This document shows positions 1 through 7,124 of a DNA stretch of 32,812 bases, piece by piece. Each line of letters starts with the position of its first letter. Position 1 is the stretch's first letter. This DNA is from Verrucomicrobiota bacterium (GTDB lineage Bacteria > Verrucomicrobiota > Verrucomicrobiia > Chthoniobacterales > UBA10450). The position numbers and the translations under genes were made by a program. Under the pieces are notes generated by a model. The model was not told where the DNA came from. It ran no database searches and worked only from the letters and a program-made list of their open reading frames with translations. The stretch is taken from contig QHNR01000078.1 of assembly GCA_003218475.1 (NCBI GenBank), positions 1 through 32,812 of the forward strand, in the 5' to 3' direction.

Positions 1-550
1 AGGTCGTTCCATTGGGGCCATTGAGCGGATTACCGTTTTTATCAAAAATCTTGATCGAGCTATTGACCGACTGGACATAATGATTCGGGCCGACATCGCC
101 ATCGGTGTCAGGTGGCAAACAGAGACAACCACTCTGGCTTGAGTTCATCCCATCGAAAGTCAGCAGCGGCGCAGGCATCGTCGGCGTGGGCGGTGCGATT
201 TGCTTCACCAACGTCTCGAACCGCGGATAATCGGATTGATTGGTCGGGCTTGGAATTTCCGGGTGCGGATAACGCGTCAGCCGCTTCTCTTCGATCTCCG
301 CGTTTGGAGCAACGTAAGGGAGACTGCGCAAATCGTTGTTTTGAATGAGAGGCCCGACCAATTGTACAACGTCGGGCGTCTGCGTACCGGGAGCGTCCTG
401 TGCGCCCACGGAGCGATTGCTTTGTTGAGTCGGCCTTGCGCTCTTTGTTTGGGCGAACAGCGCCACAGCGAGAGCACCAAGGCAAAAGATCGCAGCAATT
501 AAAACGCGAAGATTAAAGAAGGCAGATTGTGAAGTGGATTTTTTTTTCAT
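1..550 (-). CDS. secreted protein of unknown function, 3' end outside window
   Basis: Reading leftwards from an ATG at 550 the frame stays open to the window edge (183 codons), so the C-terminus is missing. The N-terminus MKKKSTSQS, a hydrophobic stretch (about residues 14-32) and an AlaGln-like cleavage region near LFAQ form a Sec signal peptide. A low-complexity Pro/Gln/Ser linker follows. Near residue 145 comes the stretch PPDTDGDVGPNHYVQSVN, then a segment ending DKNGNPLNGPNGTT. From memory, this motif (PPDTnGDvGpnHYVQ) recurs at the start of the folded region of many secreted proteins in Verrucomicrobia and Acidobacteria that are usually annotated as hypothetical. No catalytic function can be read from the visible part. 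There is no Shine-Dalgarno before the ATG. A hairpin sits in the leader at 574-601. The export call is firm; the function is unknown. Confidence 0.75.
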   Translation of the reverse strand, partial: MKKKSTSQSAFFNLRVLIAAIFCLGALAVALFAQTKSARPTQQSNRSVGAQDAPGTQTPDVVQLVGPLIQNNDLRSLPYVAPNAEIEEKRLTRYPHPEIPSPTNQSDYPRFETLVKQIAPPTPTMPAPLLTFDGMNSSQSGCLCLPPDTDGDVGPNHYVQSVNSSIKIFDKNGNPLNGPNGTT

Positions 551-573
551 GGTGGAGGTTTATTGGGGTGTGC

Positions 574-601
574 GATTCTTGCGTTAAACGCCCGAAGAAT
601 C
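574..601. other. hairpin in the leader of the left-edge secreted gene
   Basis: GATTCTT at 574-580 pairs with AAGAATC at 595-601, and the loop itself holds the near-palindrome GCGTTAAACGC. It lies 24 bases upstream of the ATG at 550. It could be a leader structure or part of a binding site. No T-tract follows on the minus strand, so it is not an obvious terminator for the gene at 686. Confidence 0.35.
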
Positions 602-685
602 AAGAGCTTGTTGGTATGCCGCGCGTAATTGGGCCGGTTCGGCTACGAAAAGAGTTGTGCTGCCGACCCCAGCTTATGAGATGCG

Positions 686-2410
686 CTACGGCTGCGACGT
701 ACCAACCAGACCTTTGGCCGGCGGCCCATCGTAGCCGTGATTGACTGGATCGATGCGGCGCATCGGTTTCTCGCGGGCCTGTTCTTCGATGACGTGCGCG
801 ACCAGTCCGGGCGTGCGCGCGATCATGAAAATGCCATTGAACGCCGCGGGGTCCATTCCCAGATCGGCGAGGATTGCGCCGATGGCGCCGTCCACATTAA
901 CAGGGAGCGATTTTTTCGCGTCTGCGAATGCTTTCTGGACTGCTCGCGCGGCTTGCATGTGCACGCCGTCCACGCCGGCTTCGCGCGCGAGTTCGAACAG
1001 TCGCGCTGTGCGCGGATCTTTGGTGTGCAAGCGATGACCGAAGCCAGGCATGCGTTCACCAGCTTCCGCCATGGCCGCGAGCGTGCGCGTTGCGGCTTCA
1101 TCAATTGAAATCGATTCACGTGCGGCGCGAGCGGCGATTGCTTTCAGTTGGCGCGCGCAATCTTCAATGGCCCCGCCGTGATGTCGATTGATTGACATAA
1201 TGCCGGCGGCAACTGACGCGCTCAACGACGCGCCGGTAGACGCTACCGTCCGCGCAGCCAACGCGCTGGGAGGTGTCGCGCCGTGATCAATTGAGGAGAC
1301 CAGAATCGCGTCCATCAAACGTGCGACAGCCGGCGGTGGCAATTCGCCCTGCAAAACTAAATAAACCGCTGCGCCAACTGAAACGCGCCCCATGAGCTCG
1401 GCGATGTCGTATCCGCGCACCGCTACTTTGTTGGGCTGAACGCGTGTGATGGCAGTATTCCAGACTGCATTCTTGTCAGTTTCACTCATCAGACTTTCTC
1501 CTTTTATTTTCTTGAGAATCTCCACGACCGCCTCCGGCAGTTCGCCAAACGCATCAACCACGGAGGCGCCGGCTTCGCGCAACGCTTTCACTTTCCCAGC
1601 ATGCGTGCCCCGACCACCCTCGATGATCGCGCCCGCGTGACTGAAGCGCGTGCCTTCGCGAGCAGCCTTGCCGCCAATATACGCGATTACCGGCTTCGTG
1701 ATTTTCCGGTCGATAATGAGTTGTGCGAGTTCTTCTTCCTGTGACGAACCGATTTCCCCAAAGATCACGATTGCTTCCGTGAACGGATCAGTCTCAAACA
1801 TCAGCGCCGCGTCGGGGAGAGGAATTCCAATCACCGCGTCGCCGCCGATGTGGACAATTGTCGAAATCCGCACGCCCGCTTGCCCAAGGTAGTAACCCGT
1901 GCTCGAAGCCATTCCGCCGGAGCGGCTGATCACGCCCACGCCTTTCGGAATGCCCGGCTTGAACCATTGTCGAGCGCTCTCCGCGCGGCCGCCGATCATA
2001 CCGATCACACCTTTGCCCGGGCTCAACGCCCCGAGCGTGTTCGGTCCTAGAAACATCGCGCCCTTTGCTTTCGCTGCCGCCCCGATTTCCATCGCGTCCC
2101 ATACCGGCACGCGATCGGGGACCAACACGGTCAGTTTGATTCCTGCATCAATCGCGGAAATGGCTGCATCCTTTACACCGGCCGCGGGCACGAAAAGCAC
2201 GGAGATGTCGATTTCCCCTAACGAATCCACCGCTTCCTGCGGTGTGTTAAACACTGGAACGCCGAGCACGGTCTGTCCCCCTTTGCCCGGGGTTACGCCA
2301 GCGACCACGTTCGTTCCGTAATCGCGCATCAGCCGCGTGCGCGCCCGGCCTTCCCGTCCCGTGACGCCTTGCACCACCACGCGCTTTTTCTCGTCAATTA
2401 AAATCGCCAT
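686..2410 (-). CDS. ATP-citrate-lyase-like large subunit: SucD-like CoA ligase alpha domain fused to citryl-CoA lyase domain
   Basis: 574 residues in two parts. Residues 1-303 resemble the succinyl-CoA synthetase alpha subunit: a CoA-binding Rossmann segment (VVVQGVTGREG, 12-21), GVGVISRSGG (157-166) and the phospho-histidine motif SHAGAII with His258. Residues 308-574 resemble citrate synthase/citryl-CoA lyase: His410/411 in NRHHGGA, His459 in PGFGHRLH and Asp507 in NVDGAIG match the His-His-Asp catalytic set. This order is that of the ATP-citrate lyase large subunit, which cleaves citrate with CoA and ATP to acetyl-CoA and oxaloacetate. The SucC-like partner lies upstream at 3140-4675. The substrate is inferred; malyl- or citramalyl-CoA chemistry would also fit this architecture. 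Oddly, Met308 at the domain junction has its own Shine-Dalgarno (see 1487-1505), so the lyase half may also be made alone. The stop is TAG at 686-688. Confidence 0.85.
   Translation of the reverse strand: MAILIDEKKRVVVQGVTGREGRARTRLMRDYGTNVVAGVTPGKGGQTVLGVPVFNTPQEAVDSLGEIDISVLFVPAAGVKDAAISAIDAGIKLTVLVPDRVPVWDAMEIGAAAKAKGAMFLGPNTLGALSPGKGVIGMIGGRAESARQWFKPGIPKGVGVISRSGGMASSTGYYLGQAGVRISTIVHIGGDAVIGIPLPDAALMFETDPFTEAIVIFGEIGSSQEEELAQLIIDRKITKPVIAYIGGKAAREGTRFSHAGAIIEGGRGTHAGKVKALREAGASVVDAFGELPEAVVEILKKIKGESLMSETDKNAVWNTAITRVQPNKVAVRGYDIAELMGRVSVGAAVYLVLQGELPPPAVARLMDAILVSSIDHGATPPSALAARTVASTGASLSASVAAGIMSINRHHGGAIEDCARQLKAIAARAARESISIDEAATRTLAAMAEAGERMPGFGHRLHTKDPRTARLFELAREAGVDGVHMQAARAVQKAFADAKKSLPVNVDGAIGAILADLGMDPAAFNGIFMIARTPGLVAHVIEEQAREKPMRRIDPVNHGYDGPPAKGLVGTSQP
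1487..1505 (-). promoter_or_regulatory. internal Shine-Dalgarno and ATG inside the citrate-lyase-like fusion
   Basis: On the minus strand AAAAGGAG (1505-1498) is followed by 8 bases and an in-frame ATG at 1489-1487 (Met308 of the fusion). The ATG falls exactly between the SucD-like and citrate-synthase-like domains. Translation from it would give a 267-residue protein, close to the size of stand-alone citryl-CoA lyases. It is either a functional internal start or the scar of two formerly separate, tightly spaced genes. Confidence 0.5.
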
Positions 2411-2517
2411 CGAGGGTTCATGTTGATGAAATCAGGTTGTTCTGGAAGCAGGCTCGGAGTCTCATAGAGCGAGGACGGACCTACGATTGCGATAGCCACG
2501 CCGCGGAGAACGCAAAT

Positions 2518-2715
2518 TTAGACGGGAGTCAACTCCGCCCGCGCGAGCGCAGCTTCGAAAACCGAGAGAAGCTGTTTTTTTTGATCGGCAACGGGCTGCT
2601 CGGGATTCAATTTTCTCTCCAGCGATAATCCAGATTTTGGCTCCGTCAGGCGAAGCAATCGCTGGCCACCTTTAAGTTTGACCAGCTCCATTTGGATCTT
2701 TTCGCGCTCGATCAT
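2518..2715 (-). CDS. small hypothetical protein (65 aa)
   Basis: 65 residues starting MIEREKIQMELVKLKGG, rich in Lys/Glu/Leu and without signal peptide or membrane segment. The segment LLRLTEPKSGLSLERKL looks like part of a small soluble fold. The ATG at 2715 lies four bases after the stop of the 40-aa ORF upstream, an operon-like spacing that supports both being read. I do not recognise the family. A small cassette of the toxin-antitoxin-neighbour kind is one possibility but nothing proves it. Confidence 0.45.
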   Translation of the reverse strand: MIEREKIQMELVKLKGGQRLLRLTEPKSGLSLERKLNPEQPVADQKKQLLSVFEAALARAELTPV

Positions 2716-2719
2716 TGCT

Positions 2720-2842
2720 TCAATGTTCGTTGAAACCGTAGGATTTCAACATGCGGTTCAAGTTCTCAACAGATGCAACACCAAACTCTTTATGTGCTGA
2801 ATGTGCAGCGCGCTCAAAATCGCCCTCATTGAAGTCAATCAC
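2720..2842 (-). CDS. very small hypothetical protein (40 aa), GTG start
   Basis: 40 residues from a GTG at 2842 that overlaps the TGA of the preceding frame (GTGA), ending in TGA at 2722-2720. The sequence begins (M)IDFNEGDFERAAHSAHKEF and ends MLKSYGFNEH. The amphipathic composition and the stop-start overlap with both neighbours argue for a genuine short gene in a three-ORF cluster. No function recognised. Confidence 0.4.
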   Translation of the reverse strand: MIDFNEGDFERAAHSAHKEFGVASVENLNRMLKSYGFNEH

Positions 2843-3018
2843 GGCTGATGGTGGATTGAGGCGACTGCCGCAGCTTCGAGAATTTCGTGATAGAGCGTAA
2901 CGGACTGCTCCTCCTCAGGTAGGTCCGATTTGATCGTGATCTCGAACGTTCTTCCTACAATTCGCGTCCGCGCGATCGCCTCACGCCCCAACGCATCGCG
3001 CAGCGGGCCAGCGGCGGT
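2839..3018 (-). pseudogene. fragment of a small protein gene, 5' end broken
   Basis: The frame is open from a TGA at 3021-3019 to the TGA at 2841-2839, giving 59 codons with no ATG. It contains RTRIVGRTFEITIKSDLPEE and SVTLYHEILEAAAVAS, which look like real protein. Upstream, another frame encodes LRGGFIVLRIEPPLA. The coding sequence may therefore continue 5' through a frameshift near 3005. Either the gene is decayed or an unusual start (TTG at codon 11) is used. It is overlapped at its 3' end by the 40-aa ORF. The protein family is unknown to me. Confidence 0.4.
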
Positions 3019-3139
3019 TCAATGCGAAGGACGATAAAGCCACCTCTCAATGGAAGTTCTCAAATGAGCGGAAGTCAATCATGCTCCGGATGAGAAACAT
3101 GATGGATTCCTCACGGCAAGAATTATTGTGGGGACTCCG

Positions 3140-4675
3140 CTAGCTGCTGCGTGCCAGTAACTCGTCCAGTCCGGGAATATGGAGCTCTAGATAGAAACCT
3201 TCGATTCCGGCGAGCCGGCATTCGACATCGCAGGCAAGCAACTCGGAATCTTTGGTGGCGAATTCTTCGGTCGGCAATGCTGCCGCGGGAGCGCCTTCGC
3301 GATCGACGATCAATCCGCCCGAGTGCGTTTCGACTACGGGGCGAATCTTTGGCCATTGTGCAGTATCGATCCAGACACGGCCGTTTTTTACAGGTAGCGT
3401 TGTGCCTGATCGATTTTTGACAAACTTCGGCACCAGCGGTAGGCGCGGTTGCCATTTGGCGCCCTTTCCTTCAGCGACCAGCTCCGCAAAGCGCGCGGCG
3501 ATCATAGCCGGCGTATCAGCCTTGCGATAACCTTCGACCGGCACGCGAAGCAGCTTTGACATCCGTCGCAAAATGTCCACTGCGCGGTCTTCGGTGTTGC
3601 CTCCTAAACGAATGACCGCGGGAATATCGAGATCGAGTTCCCAAAATGCCTTGGCCAGCCCGTATGCAGACCAATATTGTTCCTGGCTTGCGACGCCGGA
3701 GCCGGAACCGAAATAGCCGACCAGATCCGGCTGCGCCAAAATGATTCGCGCAGCGCGATATACTTTCGAGGCGGACGGATTGCCGCTTGTGTCGGTGAAA
3801 TTCGCAATCGTAAATCCGGCGTTCACGATCGCATCCATCGACATCATCGAGCCGCCGCCGCCTGCGCCGTGAAAACCAACCAAACCTTTTGATTCTTTTG
3901 GCGCGGCAGTTGCCAACTGCGCGAAATAAAATGTGCCGCGATGATCGCTTTGTTCGACGGCATAGGCGACGCGCTCCAGAGGCGTTGGCGGATGATCGAA
4001 TTCGCGTGCGATTTCGATTCCAAGTTCAGGGTGACGCGCCACCGCGTAATCATCAATCGTGATCCGGCAATCGGCCGCGACGAACTCACCGCTTTTGCTC
4101 AATACCAGCGGGTTGATTTCCAGCGAGCGCGCTTCCACGCTGCGCGCGGCAGCGAATAATTTTCGAATCGAGTCACCTAACTGCTTCACGTGCTTCTGCG
4201 AAATGCCGCACGCGGCAACAGCTTCGGTCGCGGCTGAATCCAGAGGCCCTTGATTCACATCGCAAGGAATTCTTCGCGTTGCAGCGGCGCGCTCTTCAAT
4301 ACCTGTGCCGCCGCCGGCGGCGAAAATGATCATCGGCGCGCGAGCGGCGTCATCGATTGCGAACGAAAGAAAAAATTCGCGATCGATGTCGATCTTCTCT
4401 TCAACGAGCACAGCTTCGACTGGAAACTGTCCCACTTTCATCGATAGCATCCGTTCGGCGTGCGCTCGCACATCGTCAGCGCTTTTGGCGAAGACGACTC
4501 CGCCAATCTCAGCGCGGCCGGTAGTCCACGCTTGGATCTTGATGACAACTTCGCCGCCGAATTCCTTTGCTATTGCGACAGCTTCTTCAGCAGATGAAGC
4601 CGTGCGGCCGCGCGGAACCTTAAATCCGTTCGCAGCAAGAATGGCTTTGCCTTGATATTCGTGCAGACGCGCCAT
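3140..4675 (-). CDS. SucC-like / ATP-citrate-lyase-like ATP-grasp subunit with C-terminal extension
   Basis: 511 residues. The N-terminal LHEYQGKAIL (4-13), KIQAWTTGRAEIGGV (46-60) and the metal-binding EINPL (186-190) mark the ATP-grasp fold of succinyl-CoA synthetase beta subunits. Residues about 262-395 form the CoA-ligase domain, with FHGAGGGGSMMSMD and ANFTDTSGNPS replacing the usual NGAG...ANFLDVGG. SucC and small ATP-citrate-lyase subunits are near 390-400 residues; this one carries about 110 extra residues (400-511) that I cannot assign. The nearest gene downstream of any size is the SucD/citryl-CoA-lyase fusion, so the two probably form one ADP- or ATP-dependent CoA-ligase/lyase complex in the cytoplasm. 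The natural substrate (citrate, malate or another) cannot be fixed by eye. Start is the ATG at 4675, directly before the conserved N-terminus. Confidence 0.85.
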   Translation of the reverse strand: MARLHEYQGKAILAANGFKVPRGRTASSAEEAVAIAKEFGGEVVIKIQAWTTGRAEIGGVVFAKSADDVRAHAERMLSMKVGQFPVEAVLVEEKIDIDREFFLSFAIDDAARAPMIIFAAGGGTGIEERAAATRRIPCDVNQGPLDSAATEAVAACGISQKHVKQLGDSIRKLFAAARSVEARSLEINPLVLSKSGEFVAADCRITIDDYAVARHPELGIEIAREFDHPPTPLERVAYAVEQSDHRGTFYFAQLATAAPKESKGLVGFHGAGGGGSMMSMDAIVNAGFTIANFTDTSGNPSASKVYRAARIILAQPDLVGYFGSGSGVASQEQYWSAYGLAKAFWELDLDIPAVIRLGGNTEDRAVDILRRMSKLLRVPVEGYRKADTPAMIAARFAELVAEGKGAKWQPRLPLVPKFVKNRSGTTLPVKNGRVWIDTAQWPKIRPVVETHSGGLIVDREGAPAAALPTEEFATKDSELLACDVECRLAGIEGFYLELHIPGLDELLARSS

Positions 4676-4705
4676 GGCCTAGGAGCGTAACGAAATTTTC
4701 GGGTA

Positions 4706-4880
4706 GCGCACGCGTCTCGCGTGCTGGGGAGCACAGGCTGCTAGCCTGTAGTTGCCGGCAGCCCTGCCGGCAACATCTTTGGGCATGCAATTCTCAGTCC
4801 ACGTCAATTTCCCGGTCTCGGCAAGCTGCCGAGACCTGCAGGCTGGCAGCCTGCGCTCCCCAGCACTGAGACGCGCAGAC
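4706..4880. repeat. intergenic REPIN-like element, copy 1 of the CTGGGGAGCACAGGC family
   Basis: The left end has GCGTCTCGCGTGCTGGGG followed by AGCACAGGCTGCTAGCCTGT; the right end carries the same sequence inverted (CAGGCTGGCAGCCTG then GCGCTCCCCAGCACTGAGACG). Each arm contains its own small hairpin. Inside are two further palindromes, TTGCCGGCAGCCCTGCCGGCAA and a TCTCGGCAAGCTGCCGAGA arm. It fills the gap between the permease and the SucC-like gene. Related copies lie at 13887-14017 and 16410-16541. Confidence 0.85.
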
Positions 4881-4893
4881 TTCACACCTATCT

Positions 4894-5709
4894 CTACCCG
4901 CCGACAGCCTGATAATGGCCGAGGCCGCGTTTCCACATCGCTTTTGCCCAGGCACACGTGAGTAAGAGCCAGCCAGTTTGGATCGCCAGCGCCTGCACGA
5001 GGTCGGCTCCTTTTAATCGGCCGAGAAAGATTGCGACCGGGCAAAACAACTCATAGTAAAACGGCAGCCACTTCATCACGGCTTGGACCGCGGCGGGCAT
5101 GATGTCGATCGGAAACATCTGGCCGCCTAGGAAATATTCGAATGAATAAACGATGAATACGATAGTGGTGATCTCCAAAATCCAGAACGCGAACATGGCC
5201 AGGCTGTAAGTGATGAAGAATTGAATGAATGCCGCCATCAAGATCGACACTGCGGTAAGCAGGTAGACCAATGGGTCGGCCGGCAGCACGATGTAATCCC
5301 TGAAATAAACAAAGATCAGCGCGATTGGCGGAAGAGTGACGAATGCGTAAACGAGGCGGCCACTCAAAAAAATGCTGAACCGGTAGGCGAGGTAGCTCAT
5401 TGGCTTGGTGAGAAGCGCGTTGATCTGTCCTTCGCGAATATCAGCAGCGATTTGCCATTCGTCCTCTGTCGGCACGACCAGATTGCTCACCAGGATCGTG
5501 AGCAAATAGTAATAAATCATCGAGCTGTAATCGTAGCCGTGCAGGCCGCCGCCACGCTCCTTGAACACTGCCCCCCAGAGAAACACCGTCCCAGCCAGCG
5601 GGATGAGGCCGAAGAGGGCGCGCAGAAAATAATTCCAGCGATACACGAACGTGTTTTGCAGCCCGATGTTAAAAACCGAAGCGTATTTGCCGATCCTACT
5701 CATGCTCAT
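4894..5709 (-). CDS. ABC-2 type transporter permease, orphan
   Basis: 271 residues with about six hydrophobic segments, near residues 25-48, 60-82, 110-133, 140-172, 175-195 and 235-258. This is the layout of the ABC-2 permease family with a conserved first loop (COG4587/DUF990 type: YRWNYFLRALFG, then a LFLWGAVF-like segment). IREGQINALLTKPM is typical of this family. It would form the membrane channel of an ABC exporter together with an ATPase and usually a second permease. Neither is adjacent; upstream lies pdxA in an unrelated block. It is therefore an orphan whose partners must be elsewhere or lost. Two starts are possible, ATG 5709 and ATG 5703, because the start sits in a repeat with CAT triplets (5701-5784). 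The first is listed. Confidence 0.85.
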   Translation of the reverse strand: MSMSRIGKYASVFNIGLQNTFVYRWNYFLRALFGLIPLAGTVFLWGAVFKERGGGLHGYDYSSMIYYYLLTILVSNLVVPTEDEWQIAADIREGQINALLTKPMSYLAYRFSIFLSGRLVYAFVTLPPIALIFVYFRDYIVLPADPLVYLLTAVSILMAAFIQFFITYSLAMFAFWILEITTIVFIVYSFEYFLGGQMFPIDIMPAAVQAVMKWLPFYYELFCPVAIFLGRLKGADLVQALAIQTGWLLLTCAWAKAMWKRGLGHYQAVGG

Positions 5710-5784
5710 GCTCGTGCTCGCAATCGTAATCGTAATCGAAATGAAGGAACGTCGAGCACGAGCACGATTACGAGCATGAGCACG
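5701..5784. repeat. CTCGTGCTCG/CGTAATCG inverted repeat overlapping the permease start
   Basis: The left arm, CATGCTCATGCTCGTGCTCG followed by three CAATCG/TAATCG units, is mirrored by GAGCACGAGCACGATTACG then AGCATGAGCACGAC. The arms are built from 6-mers (GCTCGT, GTAATC). The repeat contains both candidate start codons of the permease and all of its immediate leader. A shorter member of the family is at 7163-7208. Confidence 0.75.
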
Positions 5785-5819
5785 ACAATTACTCGTGATG
5801 GCATATCTAAGAACCTCCC

Positions 5820-5961
5820 GTCATTCCGAGCGAAGTCGAGGGCTGAAGGCTCATGCCATGAGCCGCTCGCGACGTTAATAGCATGAAGCTGATTAACGTA
5901 GCAATCCCGTGGTAAACCTTCAGCTAATTCCGCGGGATCCTTCGACTCCGCTCAGGATGAC
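5820..5961. repeat. GTCATTCCGAGCGAAGTCGAGG hairpin element, copy overlapping the pdxA stop
   Basis: GTCATTCCGAGCGAAGTCGA at the left end pairs with TTCGACTCCGCTCAGGATGAC at the right end, about 140 bases apart. The right arm reads into pdxA: the last codons of pdxA (RSS then TGA) lie in the repeat. Other copies are at 14040-14152, 17869-17961 and 22593-22678. Confidence 0.8.
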
Positions 5962-6869
5962 CTTGCGGTCAGTTCCACAGCGAGATTGAGCGCTGCGATC
6001 ATGCTATCGTGTCGCGCGAGTCCCTTGCCGGCAATATCAAACGCAGTGCCGTGATCAGGGCTGGTTCGAGGAAAAGGGAGGCCCAAGGTGACGTTCACAC
6101 CTTCGTGAAAGGCATGCAGCTTCAGTGGGATCAATCCTTGATCGTGATACATACAAAGTACCGCGTCGAATTCGCCTTCGATCGCGCGGTGAAAAACCGT
6201 GTCCGGCGAGTGTGGCCCGGTTATTTCGGACTTCGGATTTCGGATTTCGGATTTCAGCGCCGCGATAGCTGGGCCGATGATATCGATTTCTTCGCTTCCG
6301 ATTTTGCCTGATTCGCCGGCGTGCGGATTTAATCCGGCAATGGCGATGCGCGGTCCTCGCGCCGCAGGACTCGATCGATCCGTCTTCGAACGAGGAATGC
6401 GTGACAAGAAATCCGCAAGCAACAGACCGACGCGGACAATCTCCGATTGCTTTAGCGCATGTGGAACTTCGCTCAATGGAATGTGTGTTGTGACCAGCGC
6501 GACCGTGATTTTTCCGCCCGTCAAGCACATCGCGAAATTTTTGACCCCGCAACGCTCCGCGAAAAATTCCGTTTGCCCTGGGAACTTGAAACCGACGTCG
6601 TACATCCGGGCTTTATGAATCGGCCCTGTTACGATTGCATCGAGCTCGCCGCGCCCGGCGAGTGTGACGGCTTCTTCGAGTGCAGCCGCGGCGGCACGCG
6701 CAGTTTCCGCCGTGGGATGCCCGGGTGTGCAGTCAGGATATTTACCAATGGTTTTGTACTCGGCGGATTTCGGGACTCGACCAGATTTCAATGCAGTATC
6801 GACAATCTCCGGTCCGATTCCGGCGCAATCGCCCAGCGTAATGCCAATGCGCGGTTTTTTTCTGCTCAT
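5952..6869 (-). CDS. pdxA: 4-hydroxythreonine-4-phosphate dehydrogenase PdxA
   Basis: 305 residues. PdxA oxidises 4-phosphooxy-threonine with NAD in the DXP-dependent pyridoxal phosphate pathway. The family signatures are present: GDCAGIGPE near the N-terminus (usually GDPAGIGPE), metal-ligand histidines at His129 (TTHIPLSEVPHAL), His183 (LNPHAGE) and His242 (MYHDQGLIPLK), and RTSPDHGTAFDIAGKG near the end. It is about 20 residues shorter than the E. coli enzyme. Two oddities come from repeats. Residues 205-216 (LKSEIRNPKSEI) are encoded by a tandem TTCGGAT repeat at 6225-6255, and the last residues plus the stop are supplied by an intergenic hairpin repeat (5820-5961). It follows surA on the same strand, an order also seen in enterobacteria (surA-pdxA). 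The ATG at 6869 has AGGAG only one base upstream, so initiation may be weak. Confidence 0.93.
   Translation of the reverse strand: MSRKKPRIGITLGDCAGIGPEIVDTALKSGRVPKSAEYKTIGKYPDCTPGHPTAETARAAAAALEEAVTLAGRGELDAIVTGPIHKARMYDVGFKFPGQTEFFAERCGVKNFAMCLTGGKITVALVTTHIPLSEVPHALKQSEIVRVGLLLADFLSRIPRSKTDRSSPAARGPRIAIAGLNPHAGESGKIGSEEIDIIGPAIAALKSEIRNPKSEITGPHSPDTVFHRAIEGEFDAVLCMYHDQGLIPLKLHAFHEGVNVTLGLPFPRTSPDHGTAFDIAGKGLARHDSMIAALNLAVELTARSS
6225..6255. repeat. tandem TTCGGATT repeat in frame inside pdxA
   Basis: Four TTCGGA(C/T) units in a row with an 8-base period. On the pdxA strand it reads as SEIRNPKSEI. In PdxA of other bacteria nothing corresponds to this stretch, to my knowledge, so it is probably a surface-loop insertion between His183 and His242. 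Confidence 0.7.
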
Positions 6870-6873
6870 GCTC

Positions 6874-7044
6874 CTACATTAATATCCTCTGTTAAGTGGC
6901 AAGCATACACGGAGTGTGGAGTGGCAGCCGCCCTCGGCTGCTGGAGGACGGCCGCCAATCGTATGCGAGACTCCGTGAGGAGCGAGCGGACGGCCAGCCG
7001 GAACAGGCGCGAGTGGAGCGAGGAAACAGAGGATACTAATGTAG
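6874..7044. repeat. 171-bp intergenic segment bounded by 20-bp inverted repeats
   Basis: CTACATTAATATCCTCTGTT (6874-6893) is repeated inverted, with one mismatch, at 7025-7044 (AACAGAGGATACTAATGTAG). The inside holds GC-rich palindromic pieces (GGCAGCCGCCCTCGGCTGC and similar). The left arm ends five bases before the pdxA ATG, so it forms the pdxA leader. It looks like a small non-autonomous insertion or a leader duplicated in inverse orientation. Together with the hairpins to its right it accounts for the gap 6870-7265, in which I see no gene. Confidence 0.6.
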
Positions 7045-7124
7045 CTGTTCGCTTGCGCTCTAGGTGGGCAGGATGCCGCGCTCCTACCCAGCGTTGTCGC
7101 TCCGCTCCTGCCAGCGAAGCTGGC

